DNA from: Bradyrhizobium sp. U87765 SZCCT0048
GTDB taxonomy: Bacteria > Pseudomonadota > Alphaproteobacteria > Rhizobiales > Xanthobacteraceae
NCBI RefSeq assembly: GCF_018131225.1
Contig: NZ_JAFCMM010000003.1
Span: 756,001-820,000, forward strand
DNA: 64,000 nucleotides
Direction: 5' to 3'
Part shown: piece after piece, positions 50,596 to 58,336 of the stretch
Position numbering within the stretch: position 1 is the first letter of the stretch
How the letters are laid out: every line of letters starts with the position of its first letter
Translations under genes and position numbers: made by a program
The notes under the pieces: generated by a model
The model's database searches: none
What the model saw: only the letters and a program-made list of their open reading frames with translations
Told to the model about the DNA's origin: nothing

Positions 50596-51453
50596 TTACG
50601 CCGCCATCGCACGAAAGCTCGCCGATAGCAGCCGCATCGCTGCACGTGCCGGCGCATCCGCCGCCGTGGCATACAGCATGACCTCGCGTGACGGCAGGCG
50701 CGGCAGGCCGAGCTTGGGCCCGACATCGCCGGTGCCGGGCGGCGCCACCCGCCGCGCCAGCGCCGCCACCGCGAGCCCGGCGGACACCGCCGCACCGATG
50801 GTGGCGATGCCGCCGCCGACGAAGACTTCGGTCCAGGGAATGCCCGCGTCGTCGAGCGCCTTGATCGCCATGGCGCGCACGCTGCACGGCTCCGCCTGGG
50901 TGGCAAGACGCAGCTGCTCGCCCGCCGCGTAGCTGAAGTCCGGCGCCGAGATCCAGCCGAAGCCCTCGGTGAACAGCACCTCGCCCTGGCGGCCGGTGCG
51001 GTCGTGGCGGAGCACGATCGCCGCATCGAGCCGGCCGTCGTCGAACTCCGCCAGCACCTCGCGCGAGGCGGCGACGCGCAGTTCCACCACCAGCGTCGGG
51101 TCGGAGCTGTTCAGCCGCTTCAGCAGGTGCGGCAGCTCGGAGCCGACGATGTGATGGCTGATGCCGACGGTGAGCCGCCGCCGCTCGGTGGTGAAGGCGG
51201 TAAGCGCGGATTCATGGGCGGCGACGAGCTGGCGCGCGGCACACAGAAAGGTCTCGCCGTCCGACGACAGGCGCACCAGCCGCGGCGTGCGCTCGACCAG
51301 ATGGCGGCCGATGCCGCTCTCCAGCCGCTTGATCTTGAGGCTGACCGCGGACTGCGTCGACCCCATCGCCTCTGCCGCGCGGGTGAAGCTCTTCAGCTCC
51401 GCCACCAGCACGAACGCCTGAACCGCTTCGAGATCGAGTGCCCTGCCAACCAT
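50596..51453 (-). CDS. LysR-family transcriptional regulator
   Basis: A 285-residue regulator. The N-terminal helix-turn-helix reads LEAVQAFVLVAELKSFTRAAEAMGSTQSAVSLKIKRLESGIGRHLVERTPR, followed by the effector domain with ERRRLTVGISHHI and LDAAIVLRHDR. Start at 51453 (MVGRALD). It diverges from the tautomerase-aminotransferase genes and very likely controls them from the 93-base AT-rich gap between 51454 and 51546. Confidence 0.9.
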   Translation of the reverse strand: MVGRALDLEAVQAFVLVAELKSFTRAAEAMGSTQSAVSLKIKRLESGIGRHLVERTPRLVRLSSDGETFLCAARQLVAAHESALTAFTTERRRLTVGISHHIVGSELPHLLKRLNSSDPTLVVELRVAASREVLAEFDDGRLDAAIVLRHDRTGRQGEVLFTEGFGWISAPDFSYAAGEQLRLATQAEPCSVRAMAIKALDDAGIPWTEVFVGGGIATIGAAVSAGLAVAALARRVAPPGTGDVGPKLGLPRLPSREVMLYATAADAPARAAMRLLSASFRAMAA

Positions 51454-51546
51454 TACATTTCTCAATGACTGAAATATCCAATCATATCGTTTTTAAATGC
51501 CGGGTGGAAGGCTACCTTCAGCAGGGCCAGCAACAAGGAACCTGCC

Positions 51547-51933
51547 ATGCCGCTCACCCGCGTCTCCCTGCGCCGGGGCAAGCCTGCCGCCTATCGCGCC
51601 GCCCTGCTCGACAGCCTCTACCGCACCATGCGCGACACCTTCGACGTGCCGGAGGACGACCGCTTCATGGTGCTGACCGAGCATGATGAGCCGGATTTCG
51701 CCTATGGCGCGACATATCTCGGCATCCGCCGCAGCGACGACCTCGTGATCGTGCAGATCACCGTCAGCAACACCCGCACCGTGACCCAGAAGAAGGCGCT
51801 GTACCGCCGCATCGCCGAACGGCTGGCCGACAATCCCGGGGTGCGCCCCGAGGACATCTTCATCAACCTCGTGGAGGTGCTGCCCGAGAACTGGTCGTTC
51901 GGGCACGGCCTCGCGCAGTACGTCAGGGACTGA
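51547..51933 (+). CDS. Tautomerase-superfamily protein
   Basis: A 128-residue protein that begins MPLTRVSLRRGK, so Pro is N-terminal after Met removal and can act as the catalytic base of the tautomerase superfamily. VVQITVSNTRTVTQKKALYRRIAERL and PGVRPEDIFINLVEVLPENWSFG, with the conserved Trp-Ser-Phe-Gly end, match the MSAD/4-OT-like group. It may tautomerise or dehalogenate an unsaturated acid. The stop is 5 bases before the aminotransferase start. Confidence 0.85.
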   Translation: MPLTRVSLRRGKPAAYRAALLDSLYRTMRDTFDVPEDDRFMVLTEHDEPDFAYGATYLGIRRSDDLVIVQITVSNTRTVTQKKALYRRIAERLADNPGVRPEDIFINLVEVLPENWSFGHGLAQYVRD

Positions 51934-51938
51934 CCGCC

Positions 51939-53159
51939 ATGACCATCGCCCTGCATCAGCCGCTGCTGTCTCCGCGCAGCAGCCGCATCGCCCCGGCGCC
52001 CGTCGCGGTGCTGCGCCGGCGGATCACCGCGCTCCGCGCCGAAGGCCGTGACATCATCGACATGTCGTCGGGCGAACTCGACTTCGCCACGCCCGATCAT
52101 GTCATCGCCGCCGCCCATGCCGCCGCACTGCGCGGCGAGACCCACTACACCAGCACCGACGGCTCGCCCGAGATGAAGGATGCGGTGCGTACCGCGCTCG
52201 CACGCGACCATGGCCTGTCGTTCGACCGCGAGGAGATCGCCATCTGCAATGGCTCGATCCAGGCACTGTACAACGCGCTGCTCGCCACCCTCGCGCCCGG
52301 CGACGAAGTCATCGTGCCGACGCCGTACTGGGCGCCCTACCTCGACCAGGTGCGTCTCGCCGACGGTGTGCCGGTGACGGTCGTGTGTCCGCAGAACAAC
52401 GGCTTCCGGCTGCGGCCCGAGGATCTCGCCGCCGCGATCACGCCGCGTACCCGCTGGCTGATCCTCAACAACCCGGTCAACCCGACCGGCGCCGTCTATT
52501 CCGAGGCCGACATCGCCGCGCTCGCCGCCGTGCTGCGGGATCATCCCCGCGTCGGCGTGATCGCCGACGGGCTCTACGAGCAAATCGTCTACGACGGTGG
52601 CCATGCGCCGACATTCGCCGCCGCTGCGCCGCAGTTGCGCGCGCGCATTCTCACCGTGGGTGGCGTCGCCAAGGCCTACGCCATGACCGGATGGCGCATC
52701 GGCTATGTCGCCGGCGACGCGGCGGTGATCGCCGAGATCGCCAAGATCCAGTCGCTGACGACATCATGCGCATCATCGATCGGCCAGGCGGCGGCGATCG
52801 CCGCCCTGACCGGGCCACAGGACCTGCTGAGGGCGCGTGCCGCCGAGCTACAGGCCCGTCGCGACACCTTCGTCGACCTGATCAACCGGTGCGAAGGCCT
52901 CGCCTGCACGGCTCCGGATGGTGCGTTCTATCTCTTTGCATCCTGCGCCGGCCTCATCGGCCGCACCACGCCGGACGGCCGGCGCCTTGCCAGCGATCGC
53001 GATGTTGCCGCCTGGCTGCTCGACGCCGCCGGCGTCGCAGTCCATCCCGGCAGCGACAATGGCCTGTCGCCGTACATCCGCATGAGCTTCGGCTATACTC
53101 TGCCCGTCCTCGCCGCGGCGGGCGCCCGTCTTGCCGGCGCCTGCGCACAGCTGCGATAG
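51939..53159 (+). CDS. Class I/II aminotransferase
   Basis: A 406-residue PLP enzyme of the aspartate-aminotransferase type Ib group. Visible are IDMSSGELDFATPDHV, THYTSTDGSPEMKDAV, NNPVNPTGAVYS, the Asp-Tyr pair in VIADGLYEQIVYDG, the Schiff-base Lys in TVGGVAKAYAMTGWRIGYV (Ala replaces the usual Ser before Lys), and the carboxylate-binding Arg in YIRMSFGY. The amino donor is unknown. Operon with the tautomerase, followed by a small membrane protein gene. Confidence 0.87.
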   Translation: MTIALHQPLLSPRSSRIAPAPVAVLRRRITALRAEGRDIIDMSSGELDFATPDHVIAAAHAAALRGETHYTSTDGSPEMKDAVRTALARDHGLSFDREEIAICNGSIQALYNALLATLAPGDEVIVPTPYWAPYLDQVRLADGVPVTVVCPQNNGFRLRPEDLAAAITPRTRWLILNNPVNPTGAVYSEADIAALAAVLRDHPRVGVIADGLYEQIVYDGGHAPTFAAAAPQLRARILTVGGVAKAYAMTGWRIGYVAGDAAVIAEIAKIQSLTTSCASSIGQAAAIAALTGPQDLLRARAAELQARRDTFVDLINRCEGLACTAPDGAFYLFASCAGLIGRTTPDGRRLASDRDVAAWLLDAAGVAVHPGSDNGLSPYIRMSFGYTLPVLAAAGARLAGACAQLR

Positions 53160-53170
53160 AGGAGGCTGCG

Positions 53171-53308
53171 ATGTCGCTCCCGTCCCCTCGCGAATACGAC
53201 GCCGGCGCCGATCTCACCGCCTGCATCATGGGTCTCGTCGCCGGCGCGTCGCTGATACTTGGCCTGACCGGCGCCATGCTGCATACCGCGCGCCTGCTCG
53301 GCCTCTAG
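53171..53308 (+). CDS. Small single-span membrane protein (45 residues)
   Basis: A 45-residue open frame starting with ATG 6 bases after GAGGAGG and 11 bases after the aminotransferase stop. One hydrophobic segment (ACIMGLVAGASLILGLTGAML) makes up half of it, with a short polar N-terminus (SLPSPREYDAGADLT). The excellent ribosome site and the operon position support that it is real. I do not recognise a family; it could assist a membrane partner such as the exporter encoded downstream. Confidence 0.6.
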   Translation: MSLPSPREYDAGADLTACIMGLVAGASLILGLTGAMLHTARLLGL

Positions 53309-53478
53309 CTTTTCGGCGCGTTTCGTCACCCGGGGCCGGCGCCGTCTCGCCCGGAAACGCGCCTGCCGCCGAACGCACGGCGGCACACCAACGCAACGCC
53401 TCATGATCGCGTCCGTTTCCGGCCAGCGCCGTCGCGCGCGCCTGCCTACCGTCACGCCCATCAACGGGAATGCCTGCC

Positions 53479-54990
53479 ATGTCACTGTCGCCCACCACCA
53501 CGAATAACCTCGCGCTCACCGCGATCTGCCTCGCCGCGCTGATGTTCGGCCTGGAAATCTCCAGCGTGCCGACCATCCTGCCGACGCTCGAACAGGTGCT
53601 GCATGGCAGCTTCCGCGACATGCAATGGATCATGAATGCCTACACCATCGCCTGCACCACGGTGCTGATGCCGACCGGCACGCTGGCCGACCGCTTCGGC
53701 CGCAAGCGGCTGTTCGTCGTCACCGTCGTCGCGTTCGGCATCACCTCGCTGCTGTGCGGCCTTGCGCCGAGCACACCGGTGCTGATTGTCGGTCGTTTTC
53801 TGCAGGGGCTCAGTGGCGGCGCCATGCTGATCTGCCAGATCGCGATCCTGTCGCATCAATTCCGCGAGCCGGCGGCGCGCGGCCGCGCGTTCGGCGTGTG
53901 GGGCATCGTGTTCGGCCTTGGCCTTGGCTTCGGCCCGATCATCGGCGGCGCGATCGTCGCGCTGTCCGGCTGGCCATGGGTGTTCCTGGTGCATGTCGTT
54001 ATCGCCGCGGTGACGCTGGTGCTCGTCGCCGTGAGCGTCGCCGAATCCCGTGATCCCAATGCGGGCCGCGTCGACCTGCCCGGCATCGTCACGCTCTCGC
54101 TCGGCGTGTTCGGACTGACCTTCTACATCACCCAGGGGCCCGACCTTGGCTTCGACAGCCCGACCGGCCTTGCGATCATCGCAGCCGCCACCGTCAGCCT
54201 CGTCGCCTTCGTCCTCATCGAACGCTCCAGCCGCCATCCGATGTTCGACGCCTCGGTGTTCCGCATCCGCAACTTCTCCGGCGCGCTGTTCGGCTCCATG
54301 GGCATGAACTTCAGCTTTTGGCCGTTCATGATCTATCTGCCGATCTACTTCCAGAGCGGCCTCGGCTACGATCCGCTGACCACCGGCCTGTCGCTGCTGG
54401 CCTATACGTTGCCGACGCTGGTCTTCCCACCGCTCGGCGAACGGCTGGCGCTGCGCTACCGGCCCGGCGTCGTCATCCCCGCCGGCCTGTTCACCATCGG
54501 CGCCGGCTTCCTGCTGATGCGGTTCGGCAGCGCCGCGACGCAGGCGAGCTGGCTGACCATGCTGCCGGGCGCACTGCTCGCCGGCATCGGCCTCGGCATC
54601 ACCAACACACCGGTGACCAACACCACCACCGGCTCTGTGTCGCCGGACCGCGCCGGGATGGCGTCGGGCCTCGACATCAGCGCGCGACTGATCTCGCTGG
54701 CCATCAACATCGCCGTGATGGGTTTCCTGCTGGAGCACGGCATCCTGACGGTGCTGCGCGACGCCCTGCCCACCGGGACCGCCGGCCTGCCACTGCGCGA
54801 TCTCGCCGGACGCATCGCCGCCGGTCATGTCACGGATATTCCCGGCGCGTCTGCCGACCTCGTGCACACCGCGCTCGTCAGCGGCTTTGGCACGGTCCTG
54901 CTCTATGGCGGGCTCGGCGTCTGGGTGCTGGCGGCGGCAAGCTACCTCACTTTCCGCCCGCGCCCCCAGCCGGCTACCTGCAACGCCTGA
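53479..54990 (+). CDS. MFS exporter, DHA2 (EmrB/QacA) family
   Basis: About 503 residues with fourteen predicted spans. Family motifs are GTLADRFGRKRLFVVTVVAFGITSLLCG (motif A), RFLQGLSGGAMLICQIAIL (motif B) and RGRAFGVWGIVFGLGLGFGPIIGGAIV (motif C, the antiporter signature). It should expel a drug-like or metabolic compound using the proton gradient. The start may also be the ATG at 53470. It follows the LysR-controlled genes on the same strand after about 170 bases. Confidence 0.88.
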   Translation: MSLSPTTTNNLALTAICLAALMFGLEISSVPTILPTLEQVLHGSFRDMQWIMNAYTIACTTVLMPTGTLADRFGRKRLFVVTVVAFGITSLLCGLAPSTPVLIVGRFLQGLSGGAMLICQIAILSHQFREPAARGRAFGVWGIVFGLGLGFGPIIGGAIVALSGWPWVFLVHVVIAAVTLVLVAVSVAESRDPNAGRVDLPGIVTLSLGVFGLTFYITQGPDLGFDSPTGLAIIAAATVSLVAFVLIERSSRHPMFDASVFRIRNFSGALFGSMGMNFSFWPFMIYLPIYFQSGLGYDPLTTGLSLLAYTLPTLVFPPLGERLALRYRPGVVIPAGLFTIGAGFLLMRFGSAATQASWLTMLPGALLAGIGLGITNTPVTNTTTGSVSPDRAGMASGLDISARLISLAINIAVMGFLLEHGILTVLRDALPTGTAGLPLRDLAGRIAAGHVTDIPGASADLVHTALVSGFGTVLLYGGLGVWVLAAASYLTFRPRPQPATCNA

Positions 54991-55013
54991 GCATCCGACC
55001 CCCGAATCAAAAA

Positions 55014-55038
55014 GGCCGCCGCCCGGCGGGCGACGGCC
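55014..55038. terminator. Bidirectional terminator between two MFS genes
   Basis: A GC-rich hairpin (GGCCGCCGCCCG then CGGGCGACGGCC) lies between the convergent exporter and MHS transporter genes. The minus-strand side runs into TTTTTGATT, and the plus side into CGTTTGTTC. Confidence 0.8.
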
Positions 55039-55072
55039 TCGTTTGTTCACGGACGGACGAAGGACGTCGCGC

Positions 55073-56383
55073 TCAGTGTTCCTCGCCGCGCAGATAGCCG
55101 TGGGTGCGCGAGTCGGCCATCGCGACCGCCGACAGGAAGGCGATGGCGCACATGATCGTGACGTACCAGTAGAAATAGGTCTCGACTCCGGCCTCCTTGA
55201 ACCACAGCGCGACGTATTCCGCCGAGCCGCCGAAGATGGCGTTGGCGATGGCGTAGGCAAGGCCGACGCCGAGGGCACGCACTTCGGTCGGGAACATCTC
55301 GGCTTTCACGAGGCCGCTGATCGAGGTGTAGAACGACACGATCGCCAGCGCCGCGACGATCAGCACATAGGCCATGTACGGGCTGGTGACGCCGCCGATC
55401 GCGTACATCAGTGGCACGGTGAACACTGTCGCCAGCGCGCCGAACAGCAGCATCGCAGTCTTGCGGCCGAACCTGTCGGCGAACGCGCCGAACGGCGGCT
55501 GCAGGATCATGTAGGTGAACAGCACTGCGGTCATGACGACGTTGGCGGTGCGGTCGTTCATGTGTGCGGTGTTGACGAGGTATTTCTGCATGTAGGTCGT
55601 GAAAGTGTAGAAGATCAGCGATCCGCCGGCGGTGTAGCCGAGAACGATCAGGAAGGCGCGGCTGTGCTTGCCGAACAGCTCGCTGAGCGAGCCTGCTTCC
55701 TTGCGCGCGCGGGTCTCGGCCGAGGAGGTCTCGTGGAGCGAGCGGCGCAGCAGGAACGCCACCACGGCACACGCGGCGCCGATGAAGAACGGAATGCGCC
55801 AGCCCCACCCGCGCAGTTCGCCGTCGGTCATCGACTGCTGAATGATCAGGATCACCAGCGAGGCCAGCAGCTGGCCGCCGATCAGGGTGACATACTGGAA
55901 CGAGGCGAAGAAGCCGCGCCGGCCGGGCAATGCCACCTCGCTCATGTAGGTGGCGCTGGTGCCGTATTCACCTCCGACCGAGAGGCCCTGCATCATGCGC
56001 GCCAGCAGCAGCAGCGCCGGCGCCAGCGCCCCGATGCTGTTGTAGGTCGGCATCACGGCGATGGCGAGCGAGCCGGCGCACATCATCAGCACCGAAATCA
56101 TCATCGAGGTCTTGCGGCCGAACTTGTCGGCGATGAAGCCGAACAGGTAGCCGCCGATCGGCCGCATCAGGAAGCCGATGGCGAACACGGCCGCGGTCTG
56201 CAGCAACTGGGTGGTCTGGTTACCCTTGGGGAAGAACGAAGGTGCGAAGTACAGCGCGGTGAACGCGTAGGCGTAGAAGTCGTACCATTCGACCAGGTTG
56301 CCAGAGGAACTGCCGAAGATCGCAAAGATACGTCGGCGGCGGTCGGCGCTGTCTCCGATGGCAGGCGTCGTGGATGCGGTCAT
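55073..56383 (-). CDS. MFS transporter, metabolite:H+ symporter (MHS) family
   Basis: A 436-residue transporter with twelve spans and the MHS pattern: GNLVEWYDFYAYAFTALYFAPSFFP at the N-terminus, FLMRPIGGYLFGFIADKFGRKTSM, RMMQGLSVGGEYGTSATYMSE and FPTEVRALGVGLAYAIANAIFGGSAEY. Members such as KgtP, ProP and ShiA import dicarboxylates, betaines or shikimate with protons. It follows the KDGal kinase gene by 110 bases on the same strand, so it may import a sugar acid such as galactonate or a related acid. Confidence 0.88.
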   Translation of the reverse strand: MTASTTPAIGDSADRRRRIFAIFGSSSGNLVEWYDFYAYAFTALYFAPSFFPKGNQTTQLLQTAAVFAIGFLMRPIGGYLFGFIADKFGRKTSMMISVLMMCAGSLAIAVMPTYNSIGALAPALLLLARMMQGLSVGGEYGTSATYMSEVALPGRRGFFASFQYVTLIGGQLLASLVILIIQQSMTDGELRGWGWRIPFFIGAACAVVAFLLRRSLHETSSAETRARKEAGSLSELFGKHSRAFLIVLGYTAGGSLIFYTFTTYMQKYLVNTAHMNDRTANVVMTAVLFTYMILQPPFGAFADRFGRKTAMLLFGALATVFTVPLMYAIGGVTSPYMAYVLIVAALAIVSFYTSISGLVKAEMFPTEVRALGVGLAYAIANAIFGGSAEYVALWFKEAGVETYFYWYVTIMCAIAFLSAVAMADSRTHGYLRGEEH

Positions 56384-56493
56384 CAGTCATGTCTCCTCGT
56401 GGCGTCGAAAGGCCCACATACTGTTTTTGACCCGGGGAAGCGAGTCACCGGATACCCTTGCAGAGCAGGTTCCTGTCAACAATAGGTCTGAGA

Positions 56494-57447
56494 TCAGCTC
56501 CGCGATTGCCGCGCTGCGGCAAGGCCCGCCAGCACGGCATCGGCCGCATCTACACGGCGCGAGCGGGCGCCAACCATGGCGAGCGCCCTGGCATAGATGT
56601 GGGACAGTTGCGCGCCGCCGATCAGGGGAATCTCGTCATGGCCGAGATCGGCCCGCTGGCTTCCGACCTCGCTGCCCACCAGCAGGCCGGACAGGAAACC
56701 CGCGCACCATGCCGCCGGCCGCTCCGACACCAGCGAGGCTGCGCGCACCTTGAACAGCCTGCCGAGCAGCTTGTCCGGCGACGTCAGCCCGAGCGCCAGC
56801 CCCTCGTCGAGCCCCTGGGCCCGCAGGGCGGGATCGTCGTCACCGTTCAGCGAATGGCGCAGCACCGAGTGCTGTCGCAGCACCTCGAACACCTCGCCTG
56901 TCATCGCCGAGGTGAAGCGCACGACGCGCCGGCCGTCGAGCTGCGCCCACTTGCAGTGCGTCCCCGGCATGCAGACGAGACCGGAAAAGCCGGGATGGCG
57001 GGCGGCGAGGCCCAGCAACTGGGTCTCCTCGCCGCGCATCACGTCCTCATCGCCGGCACCGGTCTGGCACAGGCCGGGCAGGATGCGCGGCCGCAGCCGC
57101 GAACCGGCCAGCGGCGGATGCACGGCATGTGACGCAAGATGGTCGAGATCGGCCGGGACCGGCAGGTAAGGCGCTTCGGTCCAGCCCTGTCGCGCGCCGG
57201 CCATGCCACAGATCATGACATCGATCATCGGGCCGTCGGCCGCGACATGCTCTGCGACCAGGCCGGCCAGCACCGCTGGATAACTCTCGCGGGAGAGGCG
57301 CGCCATGCCCTGGTCGGATTCGCCGGCGAACAGCACGGCGCCTGTCGGATCGAGCCCCCAGAGCCGCAGGTTCGAGGTCCCCCAGTCGACAGCAATCCAG
57401 GCAGGTTCGACCGCCACCCCCACCTCCGTCTGTCGTCGCACCGTCAC
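56494..57447 (-). CDS. dgoK: 2-keto-3-deoxygalactonate kinase
   Basis: A 317-residue kinase of the DgoK family. The phosphate-binding segment is AVDWGTSNLRLWGLD, followed by MICGMAGARQGWTEAPYLPVPA, VMRGEETQLLGL and VCMPGTHCKWAQLDG. It phosphorylates 2-keto-3-deoxy-D-galactonate. No dgoA aldolase lies beside it; the Eda at 13656 could cleave the product. The start is a GTG at 57447, or at 57417 after GGAGG; both have acceptable ribosome sites. Confidence 0.9.
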   Translation of the reverse strand: MTVRRQTEVGVAVEPAWIAVDWGTSNLRLWGLDPTGAVLFAGESDQGMARLSRESYPAVLAGLVAEHVAADGPMIDVMICGMAGARQGWTEAPYLPVPADLDHLASHAVHPPLAGSRLRPRILPGLCQTGAGDEDVMRGEETQLLGLAARHPGFSGLVCMPGTHCKWAQLDGRRVVRFTSAMTGEVFEVLRQHSVLRHSLNGDDDPALRAQGLDEGLALGLTSPDKLLGRLFKVRAASLVSERPAAWCAGFLSGLLVGSEVGSQRADLGHDEIPLIGGAQLSHIYARALAMVGARSRRVDAADAVLAGLAAARQSRS

Positions 57448-57748
57448 GTTCGCCTCGTCGTCAGGATTGGCACGGCGTTGCTTGATATTTCAAGTGCACA
57501 ATTTCGCATCGGTGCATCGCGGCGGCGCGGCGGCGCTGGAATGTTCCACGGATTACCGTCATCCTGCATTGTGGTGCGACGGTCCGATGTGATCTGCCGA
57601 ACAGGCAGCGCCCGGGGGCCGTCACCGCCACAGGCCGGCCGTATAAAGCGGGCGTCGCGGTTGAACCCTTGGTAACACGCCGCGACTAAGCTGATGACTG
57701 ACAGTCGGGCACGAACCCGACATCGATGGACAATAGCAGGGACCAGAT
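57448..57748. other. Divergent intergenic region
   Basis: About 300 bases between dgoK (minus) and the secreted hypothetical gene (plus). No gene is supported. The region should hold promoters for both. I saw no repeat or clear operator. Confidence 0.5.
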
Positions 57749-58246
57749 ATGACAGCGTTCGGTTCGAAAGTGTTCTGGCAATTGATCAAGGCAGCCTGCG
57801 TCGCGGCCGGCCTGTTCGCGGCGTCGCCGAGCTTTGCCCAGTCCGGCCCGTTCACCGGCCTGAGCGGCAACTGGTCCGGCAACGGCACGGTGCAGATCGC
57901 CGACGGCGGCAGCGAACGCATCCGGTGCCGTGCGACCTACACGGTCGGCTCCGATGGCAACAACCTGCAGCAGGTGCTGCGCTGCGCCAGCGACAGCTAC
58001 CGTTTCGACCTGTCGAGCGATGTCACCAACCGCAGCGGCGCCCTGACCGGCACCTGGAGCGAGGCCAGCCGCGGCATCAACGGCGGTGTCGAGGGCCGTG
58101 CCAGCGACGGCCAGTTCAACGCGCTGGTCACCGCCAATGGCTTCGCCGCCGAGCTGCGGGTCACCGCCCGCGGCAACAGGCAGACCATCGCCATCAATTC
58201 CCAGAACACCCAGTTCAGGGGTGTGCAGATCACGCTGGCGCGCTGA
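57749..58246 (+). CDS. Secreted hypothetical protein
   Basis: A 165-residue protein with a signal peptide (LIKAACVAAGLFAASPSFA, cleaved before QSGPF). The mature part is rich in Gly, Ser, Asn and Thr with alternating strand-like segments: GLSGNWSGNGTVQIADGGSERIRCRATYTV, LQQVLRCASDSYRFDLSSDVTNRSGALTGTWSEAS and VTARGNRQTIAINS. Two Cys residues may form a disulphide. The pattern suggests a small beta-barrel or lipocalin-like fold in the periplasm. I do not recognise a functional family. It is monocistronic with its own terminator. Confidence 0.75.
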   Translation: MTAFGSKVFWQLIKAACVAAGLFAASPSFAQSGPFTGLSGNWSGNGTVQIADGGSERIRCRATYTVGSDGNNLQQVLRCASDSYRFDLSSDVTNRSGALTGTWSEASRGINGGVEGRASDGQFNALVTANGFAAELRVTARGNRQTIAINSQNTQFRGVQITLAR

Positions 58247-58280
58247 CGCGGCCCCTCCCCCTCGCCCACCTCCGACGACA

Positions 58281-58306
58281 AAACGGCGGCCTCCCGGCCG
58301 CCGTTT
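58281..58306. terminator. Bidirectional intrinsic terminator
   Basis: A perfect 11-bp stem (AAACGGCGGCC / GGCCGCCGTTT) with loop TCCC lies between the convergent secreted-protein gene and the MMPL gene; CGTTTTCT follows on the plus strand. Confidence 0.88.
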
Positions 58307-58336
58307 CGTTTTCTGGGTTGTCAGGCGCAGATGGCG

